A stretch of DNA of 10,518 nucleotides. Origin: Prevotella sp. GTDB lineage: Bacteria; Bacteroidota; Bacteroidia; Bacteroidales; Bacteroidaceae. Shown here in pieces: positions 5,704-10,518 of the stretch. A program made the position numbers and the translations under genes. The notes under the pieces are model-generated. The model was given only the letters and a program-made list of their open reading frames with translations. It made no database searches and was not told the DNA's origin. Every line of letters begins with the position of its first letter. Within the stretch, counting starts at the first letter, position 1. The stretch lies in the NCBI GenBank assembly GCA_017632825.1, contig JAGBQP010000073.1, positions 1 through 10,518 of the forward strand, read 5' to 3'.

Positions 5704-6492
5704 TTACTCGTAATGGAAATGAAAGTCATTATCATCTGGTTCGTCAATCACGATGTTACCCTTGTTAGGCTGGAACTTGAAGTTGCGGATGCTGTCAAGG
5801 TTCATGTCCATGAAGATGTTGGGGAACATGCTCTTAATGAAATCGGCCCGGACATAGCCGCTGTAGTCATTCTTGCTGCCCAGTCGTTCTCCGATGTTCC
5901 AAACGAAGTGCCGCAGATCAACGGTGGTCAGTTTCTGCTTCAAACGGACAGGTGCTGGTGTGTATGTATAATCACCAGCCCATTTCTGAATCTCATTGCA
6001 GAGTTTCTCCAGTTCACCATCATCATAAACAAAGGGTGACATGGTGTGTCGTGTGTAGTCCATGATGGCAGCAATTGTATCCTGCCGTTTCTTTTCCTGC
6101 TCCAACTCATACTCTTTGCAGCGTTGAGTGTATTGAATAGGTTCAGACTGGATAAGCGATACAGCTTTTGACTCAGTTGCAGGCTCAATATTTTCGCTTG
6201 CCATCTTATCATCAGGCAATACAGAGTCTTGTTCCGTCAGTGGTTTTGAAACGGGACTTTCATCCTTCCATTTCTTGGGCAGCAAATCGACCAATATTGA
6301 CTGAAACATGACATACAGAATCCATAACAGGAGGTTACACAGCAGAAATGACACCCACTTGGCAAGGCCGTCCTGCTGGAAGTCGGCACCGACTTTCAGG
6401 GCTACAAACATGGAGATTGTGAGGGACACCAAACCTGGGCATCCCCAAAGGAGACAAAGGTCTCGCAGATTTTGATCTTTTACGCTAATCAT
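5704..6492 (-). CDS. Two-TM membrane protein with conserved-looking cytoplasmic C-terminal domain, unknown function
   Basis: A 262-residue protein from ATG 6492. The frame could begin at TTG 6519, but that follows two stop codons and is a weaker start. Two hydrophobic segments lie near residues 10-32 (LLWGCPGLVSLTISMFVALK) and 42-64 (WVSFLLCNLLLWILYVMFQS). A Ser/Glu-rich linker and a Glu/Lys/Arg-rich helix around YELEQEKKRQ (about 128-137) follow. The last 110 residues form a compact domain containing LTTVDLRHFVWNIGERLG and FIKSMFPNIF and ending in DFHFHYE. I do not recognise a family. It has its own promoter and a strong terminator, so it is a separate unit inside the element. A sensor, surface-exclusion or phage-defence role can be imagined, but nothing in the sequence decides it. 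Confidence 0.75.
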   Translation of the reverse strand: MISVKDQNLRDLCLLWGCPGLVSLTISMFVALKVGADFQQDGLAKWVSFLLCNLLLWILYVMFQSILVDLLPKKWKDESPVSKPLTEQDSVLPDDKMASENIEPATESKAVSLIQSEPIQYTQRCKEYELEQEKKRQDTIAAIMDYTRHTMSPFVYDDGELEKLCNEIQKWAGDYTYTPAPVRLKQKLTTVDLRHFVWNIGERLGSKNDYSGYVRADFIKSMFPNIFMDMNLDSIRNFKFQPNKGNIVIDEPDDNDFHFHYE

Positions 6493-6564
6493 ATATTTCG
6501 TATTATGAGGGTTTAACAATCATCAGTAACCAGAAATTATCGGCATTAGCCTTATTTCATAGTG

Positions 6565-6581
6565 CAAAGTTACTCCGATTA
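6565..6581 (-). promoter_or_regulatory. Promoter -7 box and TCCGATTA motif upstream of the membrane-protein gene
   Basis: Minus-strand TAACTTTG (6572-6565) matches TAnnTTTG exactly, and the following CAC is also seen at the shared promoters. TCCGATTA (plus strand, 6574-6581) lies directly upstream; the same octamer occurs at the other two control regions but farther from the -7 box. No good -33 box is visible. Confidence 0.5.
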
Positions 6582-6704
6582 TTGTTGATAGCTAATGAAT
6601 GGAACGACATTCAAATTCTTTTTAATATTAGTTGGCTTTCGAGTATGATTTTGCGGTGTTTTTCATACTATAAACGGAATTGAGAGTGATTCCATTCGGA
6701 AACG

Positions 6705-6730
6705 AAAAAGGGAGAAGCAATGCCTCTCCC
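6705..6730 (-). terminator. Rho-independent terminator after the integrase gene
   Basis: On the minus strand GGGAGAGGC-ATT-GCTTCTCCC is a nine-pair stem with a three-base loop, followed directly by TTTTTCG. It lies 34 bases after the integrase stop codon and closes the transcript before the membrane-protein promoter. Confidence 0.88.
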
Positions 6731-6764
6731 GATACAACATCTATATAAAAATAGGTAAGCAGTG

Positions 6765-7910
6765 CTATTGTCCCACCACTTTCAACTGCACCGTCTTTAC
6801 AGGTTTAAGCGTGATGCGGTTGACGGACTCGCGCTTGCTTTCGTCAGCCATGTTCGCATAAATCTGTGTGGTTGAAACATTCTTGTGTCCCAACATGTGC
6901 TGGACGGTATAGACACTTGTACCTGCATCGACCTGTAATGAGCCGAAGGTATGACGGCTGCAATGGAAAGAGATTTTCTTGGTGATGCCAGCAGCCTTTA
7001 GCCAGTTCTTAAGGGGTGTCTGCGTCATCTTGTCGGTGAAGCCTTCGAACACCTTACCCGTTCCGCTACCGCCAATCAGTTCCAGTGCCTCGTCGCTGAT
7101 GGGATTGTTCACCAGTTCCTTAGTCTTCTGCATACGAAGGGTGACATACATACCGCCGTCTCCGTATGGCTGTATGTGAGTCCATTCAAGTTGCTTGATG
7201 TCGCTCTTCCTCAATCCTGTCAGACAAGCAAAGAGGAATGCGGTCTTCAGTACAGGATATTCACACGGAGTGTTTGCCAGTTTGACAAGTTCATCCTTGG
7301 AAAGATGTTCTTTCTCTGTTGGGATGGTGTCAATGCGCTCCAAGAATCCATTAGGGTTCTCCATAATTTTGTGCTCCCTGTAGGCGGTATGGAGTACGGC
7401 ACGGAAGGTTGACCAGTAGCCCGCAATGGAATTGATGTGAAGCTTATGTTCCGTATGGATGGTCTGCGGAGCGGTCAACAGGTACTCACAGAATTTGTTA
7501 CACAAATCCACGTTGATTTCATCGAAGCGGCACTTGCCGTTACAGAATCGGTTGAAGTGCTTATAGACATGTTGCCACTTGCAGTTCTTCTTTTCGGCCT
7601 TCATTTTGAAGTAGGCAAGGAAGTCGCCCTTCATCTTGTCTCGGTCAAAGAAGTCATACCTTTCATTGACTATGGACTCATAACGACGGCATCGGAGGGC
7701 TTCTGCCTTCTCGCGCATACGGTCGTTGTAGTCTCGTTCACGCTGGTTCTTCGGCTTGGCATAGATGTAGATGCCAAGGGATTCATGACGCATGACCTTC
7801 ATGGTCGATTCGTCACGATAGCCTGGGTAATAGTCCAGATAGAAGGACAGCTGTTCTCCGCCTTTGATTTTACGTGTGCGGAGTGTCACGGTTTTGCAGA
7901 TGTTACTCAT
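6765..7910 (-). CDS. Tyrosine recombinase / site-specific integrase
   Basis: A complete 381-residue phage-type integrase. The N-terminal part (about 1-60) is the arm-binding type usual in Bacteroidales integrases. Residues about 95-185 form the SAM-like core-binding domain, and 200-365 the catalytic domain. The catalytic set can be read directly: Arg234 (TGLRKSD), Lys262 (RMQKTKE), His316 and Arg319 (HCSRHTF), His342 (MLGHKN) and nucleophile Tyr351 (TTQIYAN). Nothing is missing, so it should be active and able to insert and excise the island. It has its own promoter region, shared in sequence with the excisionase-like operon, and a strong terminator. The four-HTH gene lies upstream, 130 bases from its start. 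The att sites proposed here are those at 3238 and 9345. Confidence 0.95.
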   Translation of the reverse strand: MSNICKTVTLRTRKIKGGEQLSFYLDYYPGYRDESTMKVMRHESLGIYIYAKPKNQRERDYNDRMREKAEALRCRRYESIVNERYDFFDRDKMKGDFLAYFKMKAEKKNCKWQHVYKHFNRFCNGKCRFDEINVDLCNKFCEYLLTAPQTIHTEHKLHINSIAGYWSTFRAVLHTAYREHKIMENPNGFLERIDTIPTEKEHLSKDELVKLANTPCEYPVLKTAFLFACLTGLRKSDIKQLEWTHIQPYGDGGMYVTLRMQKTKELVNNPISDEALELIGGSGTGKVFEGFTDKMTQTPLKNWLKAAGITKKISFHCSRHTFGSLQVDAGTSVYTVQHMLGHKNVSTTQIYANMADESKRESVNRITLKPVKTVQLKVVGQ

Positions 7911-7942
7911 ACGTTTATTCTTATTAGTGTTGAGAATTCAAG

Positions 7943-8011
7943 GTGGAGCGTTTCTCCACGGGTGCAAAGGAACTCAATGATGCGGTGCTGATTCCGATTA
8001 TTCACGATAAT
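7943..8011 (-). promoter_or_regulatory. Upstream control region of the integrase gene: 5' hairpin, shared 42-bp element, small inverted repeat
   Basis: Bases 7959-8000 are the second copy of the 42-bp element (40/42 to 5481-5522), with TTCCTTTG as probable -7 box. Next to it GTGGAG-CGTTT-CTCCAC (7943-7959) forms a perfect six-pair hairpin at the expected mRNA 5' end. On the far side GATTAT-TCACG-ATAATC (7995-8011) is a small inverted repeat, a possible operator. Confidence 0.6.
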
Positions 8012-8040
8012 CCGTCATTAATCATTCAGAATGGTAGAAA

Positions 8041-9048
8041 TCAGAATCCAGCAGTCTTTCTTTCTGCCATCACTCGCTCCACATCGGAACGAAGAAGCAG
8101 GTTGATTCTGCCCACTTTGGTCTTTTCTATGTGCTTGACCTTGACTATATGGCAGATGTTAGCCTTCGTCAGCCCATAAAGTTCCTGCACCTGTTCAACG
8201 GTGTAGTAGTTCTCATCTGCCAGAAGATCTGTACGGCGAAGTTCGTCAAAGTGGCTTTGCGAGTAAAAAGTCTGCCCGTACTCACGCTTGGATGGTATCT
8301 TGTGGCGATGGGCATATGAACGGACAGCTGTAAGGTTGATGCCATAACGGTCTGCTACCTCCTGGGGTGTAAGCCAATCGACAATAGCATCAAGGTCAAC
8401 GGAAGTACAAAACACAGCATCAATGTGTTTCTTGCTGTAGTAGTTACGTCCTGCAATACGGCACATGGGAATCTGGTGACGCTTGGCTGAGGCGTAGAGC
8501 CAAGACTGCTTGACCTTGTAGGTCTGCATCACTTCCTCGCCAGAGTAGTATTCAAGGACTTCATCTGTGGACTGAACATCGTTGGTGTTCTTCCTCAATG
8601 ACGTTCTTTGTTTCTTGGGAGCCGCCTTCTTCGGTTTTGAGCATGGGATGACGCGATTGTAAGGATTGGCATCGAACATCCTTTCAATGTCACTTCTGCG
8701 GACAAGAGCCATTCGGCTGCTCAACCGAGAGGCTGGCAACCTTCCCTGCTCTACGAGTTTATAGACATACTGACGAGTACAGCCTAAAAGGATGGCTGCT
8801 TTAGAAAAGGTCAGGTACTCCTGCTGTTGGAGTTCCATCACTGGCTCAACGGCACGGAGGAAGTCACGTTGTCTTTTCTTCTTGACTTCCTTTGCCTGTT
8901 CTGCACATTCTTCCGAGCAATACTTCTGCGTTCCGCTGTTTGGAACAAACTCTCTGCCACATAGGGCACACTTTCTTGTCTTTGGCATACTTGCGATATT
9001 TATGGGTTCAACAATCATTTCGTTGTACCTCTCCGCAAGTAAACTCAT
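8041..9048 (-). CDS. Zinc-finger protein with four tandem MerR/excisionase-like HTH modules
   Basis: A 335-residue protein. Residues 27-48 carry a four-cysteine zinc site (CALC, then CSEEC). A basic stretch (EVKKKRQRDF) follows. Four similar winged-HTH units can be seen: about 79-126 (YLTFSKAAILLGCTRQYVYK), 168-213 (YSGEEVMQTYKVKQSWLY), 226-270 (LTPQEVADRYGINLTAVRSY) and 281-328 (YYTVEQVQELYGLTKANI). Each has a helix pair and a short wing, then a helix with Asp or Glu; a Lys-rich linker (about 137-155) separates units 1 and 2. Several DNA half-sites could be bound at once, as in att-site architecture or control of the island promoters. Start 9048 is the longest; Met21 (8988), just before the zinc site, is a good alternative. 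It is the first gene inside the element's right end and is preceded by a strong promoter. Confidence 0.8.
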   Translation of the reverse strand: MSLLAERYNEMIVEPINIASMPKTRKCALCGREFVPNSGTQKYCSEECAEQAKEVKKKRQRDFLRAVEPVMELQQQEYLTFSKAAILLGCTRQYVYKLVEQGRLPASRLSSRMALVRRSDIERMFDANPYNRVIPCSKPKKAAPKKQRTSLRKNTNDVQSTDEVLEYYSGEEVMQTYKVKQSWLYASAKRHQIPMCRIAGRNYYSKKHIDAVFCTSVDLDAIVDWLTPQEVADRYGINLTAVRSYAHRHKIPSKREYGQTFYSQSHFDELRRTDLLADENYYTVEQVQELYGLTKANICHIVKVKHIEKTKVGRINLLLRSDVERVMAERKTAGF

Positions 9049-9186
9049 GTCAGCAGTGGACTATCATTGTCGCCTTTCGCCACGATATTGCATTGCTCAA
9101 AAGCGGGTCAGGAATCTGTCATCTATCGTAACCCATCAGAAACCCTTGTCAACTCCATTCACGATGTGGCAAAAATAAAGCCTCGT

Positions 9187-9247
9187 AAATTCCCTGCGGT
9201 AGAAATACGTTGCAAATTTATAGGGAATTTCCGAAGCAACCAAAAAC
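9187..9247 (-). promoter_or_regulatory. Bacteroidetes promoter bracketed by an inverted repeat, upstream of the four-HTH gene
   Basis: Minus-strand TAAATTTG (9220-9213) fits -7 TAnnTTTG, and TTTG (9244-9241, within TTTTTGG) lies exactly 20 bases upstream as -33 box. AAATTCCC (9187-9194) and GGGAATTT (9223-9230) are a perfect inverted repeat around the -7 box and start site, suggesting an operator. The leader to ATG 9048 is about 160 bases and shows no gene. Confidence 0.7.
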
Positions 9248-9325
9248 ACGTCTCGAAGTGTTAAAATCTAAAAGTATCTGGATTACAGTGTTTTACGTTT
9301 GGTTGTTTTGTGTTGTTCATGGATG

Positions 9326-9364
9326 TTTAGAGGTCTCTAAATACAGCCAGAAAACGCAGAGTTA
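9326..9364 (-). repeat. Candidate right attachment site with adjacent palindrome
   Basis: Bases 9345-9364 match 3238-3257 at 17 of 20. Read on the minus strand the core is the LRR codon string for NSAFSGC (GTTTTCTGGCT), so the site lies inside the BspA-like gene. On the element side TTTAGAG-GT-CTCTAAA (9326-9341) is a palindrome, as often seen for recombinase or accessory binding sites. Confidence 0.45.
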
Positions 9365-10518
9365 CCGATGGTTGTCACGGAGTTAGGGATGGTTACGTTC
9401 ATTAGGCCTGAGCAACCACTGAACGCAGAGTTACCAATAGTCGTCACAGAATTAGGTATGACTACACTCGTTAGACTAGAGCAACCTTTGAACGCAGAGT
9501 TACTGATGCTCGTTATAGAGTTGGGAATAATCACACTCCTCAGGTCTGAGCATCCTTCGAATACAGAACTACCCATGCTTGTCACAGAATTAGGAATAAT
9601 CATGGTCGTCAAACCTAAGCAACCGCAGAACGCAGAGCTGCCAATACTCGTCACATCGCTACCAATAATATATTGCTCCACCTGATTACCAAATATGTCC
9701 TTTAGCGAGGAATATGAACTGTAAGATCCCGACAAAATTGGGTTACTATTAATCGTTACACTTGTCAAGCTAGAACAATTCATGAACGCAGAACTACCAA
9801 CACTCGTTATAGAGCTAGGTATGACTACACTCGTTAGACCTGAGCAATCCTTGAACGCATAGCTGTCAATATTTGTCACAGAATTAGGGATAATTATGCT
9901 CGTCAGACCTGAGCAGCCTCTGAACGCACAGTTTCCAATACTCGTCACTCCATCAGGAATGTTAAAACAGTTAATCTCATTATCGTTTTCATCTTTCAGA
10001 ACAATAGATTTAGGTATTTTTCCAACAATTCCATTGTTGCAGAAAGTAGAAGAATCAAGAACTTTTATGGTCACGCTCGTCAGACCTAGGCAGAGATTGA
10101 ACACAGAGTTACCCATACTCGTCACGGAGCTGGGAATGGTCACGTTTGTCAATCCTGAGCAATTATAGAACGCTTCGTCGCCGATTCTCGTTACAGAGCT
10201 CGGAATTATTATGCTCGTCAGGCCTGAGCAACCACTGAACGCAGAGCTGCCAATACTCGTCACATCGCTACCAATAGTATATTGTTCCACCTGATTGCCA
10301 AATATGTCCTTTAGTGAAGAAGCGCTATAAGATTTCGATAAAATAGCATTGCTGTTAATAGTTACGCTTGTCAGATTCGGGCAACTAACGAACGCATAGT
10401 AGCCGATGCTAGTCACGGAGTTCGGAATGGTAATGCTGGTTAAGCCTGAACAGTCTCTGAACGCAGAGTTGCCGATACTCGACACAGGATAAGTATTTCC
10501 ATTGGAGGTAACCGACTC
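9337..10518 (-). CDS. BspA-like leucine-rich-repeat protein, partial at both ends
   Basis: The frame is open to the right edge of the window (ESVTSNGNTYP precedes the first repeat), so the true start lies beyond it. At least 13 repeats of about 23 residues follow the LRR_5/BspA pattern, SIGNSAFSGCSGLTSVTIPN. Such proteins are usually surface-exposed or secreted adhesins; the signal peptide is not in view. Two longer units insert a conserved block, SSLKDIFGNQVEQY then IGSDVTSIGSSAF, at about 9650-9720 and 10240-10310. The frame ends with SAFSGC-Ile-stop in the middle of a repeat, with no C-terminal sorting domain, exactly at the proposed attachment site; the protein is therefore probably truncated by the island. 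The stretch 9551-9780 is repeated at 1-230. Confidence 0.88.
   Translation of the reverse strand, partial: ESVTSNGNTYPVSSIGNSAFRDCSGLTSITIPNSVTSIGYYAFVSCPNLTSVTINSNAILSKSYSASSLKDIFGNQVEQYTIGSDVTSIGSSAFSGCSGLTSIIIPSSVTRIGDEAFYNCSGLTNVTIPSSVTSMGNSVFNLCLGLTSVTIKVLDSSTFCNNGIVGKIPKSIVLKDENDNEINCFNIPDGVTSIGNCAFRGCSGLTSIIIPNSVTNIDSYAFKDCSGLTSVVIPSSITSVGSSAFMNCSSLTSVTINSNPILSGSYSSYSSLKDIFGNQVEQYIIGSDVTSIGSSAFCGCLGLTTMIIPNSVTSMGSSVFEGCSDLRSVIIPNSITSISNSAFKGCSSLTSVVIPNSVTTIGNSAFSGCSGLMNVTIPNSVTTIGNSAFSGCI

Larger units (their letters stand above)
3238..9364. mobile_element. Putative integrative element of about 6.1 kb (tyrosine integrase, helicase loader, hairpin array)
   Basis: Proposed limits are an imperfect direct repeat of 20 bp, 17 identical, starting AGCCAGAAAAC at 3238 and again at 9345. 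Within them all genes point the same way: four-HTH zinc-finger protein, tyrosine integrase, membrane protein, excisionase-like HTH, winged HTH and DnaC-like ATPase, followed by hairpin modules. This content fits a Bacteroidales integrative or mobilizable island. The right limit coincides with the exact place where the BspA-like gene loses its repeat pattern. The left limit is weaker: the flank beyond it is the KilA-N promoter, not the rest of the BspA gene. No relaxase, coupling protein or conjugation gene is present. Confidence 0.6.

Noticed and set aside
7437..7991. 184-codon plus-strand frame opposite the integrase
   Set aside because: The opposite frame encodes a complete integrase with all catalytic residues; this is a shadow.
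9049..9336. tRNA gene as integration target
   Set aside because: No cloverleaf, CCA-type end or T-arm GTTCRA motif was seen near either proposed boundary.
9368..10168. Plus-strand frames with repeats such as LRPEQPLNAELP
   Set aside because: They are the antisense of the BspA-type repeats, whose minus-strand reading matches the family.

Overview
The window looks like a Bacteroidales chromosome, most likely Prevotella or a close relative. The signs are a BspA-like leucine-rich-repeat gene, an S41 peptidase of the type common in that order, Bacteroidetes-style promoters (-7 TAnnTTTG) and a tyrosine integrase with companion helix-turn-helix (HTH) genes typical of Bacteroidales mobile islands. 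All convincing genes lie on the minus strand.

Layout by increasing coordinate: (1) 1-230, a fragment of a BspA-like gene, 228/230 identical to 9551-9780 and carrying a nonsense codon; (2) 231-634, non-coding, ending in a strong terminator; (3) 635-2080, a G+C-rich S41-family peptidase; (4) 2198-2335, a possible small gene or relic; (5) 2374-3177, a KilA-N protein with a palindromic promoter; (6) about 3238-9364, a putative integrative element of about 6.1 kb bounded by an imperfect 20-bp direct repeat; (7) 9337-10518, the partial BspA-like gene, whose reading frame ends abruptly at the element's right boundary.

In transcription order the element encodes a zinc-finger protein with four HTH modules, a complete tyrosine integrase, a two-TM membrane protein, and an apparent operon of a MerR/excisionase-like HTH protein, a winged-HTH protein and a DnaC-like helicase-loader ATPase. 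Downstream of the ATPase there is no intact gene. Instead there are three clear modules and one degenerate module, each made of two small hairpins. Their stems change in a compensated way while the loops stay constant (CUUG when read as minus-strand RNA, and a 10-nt loop). I could not match this array to a known family, and it is the most interesting feature here. No relaxase or conjugation gene is visible, so transfer would need helpers.

The genes suggest a self-regulated island. The integrase and excisionase-like genes share a 42-bp upstream element and, at the same spacing, different hairpins at the expected 5' end of the mRNA. The first gene's promoter is bracketed by an inverted repeat. 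The helicase-loader pair points to a replication or primosome step, for which the hairpin array could be the cis site.
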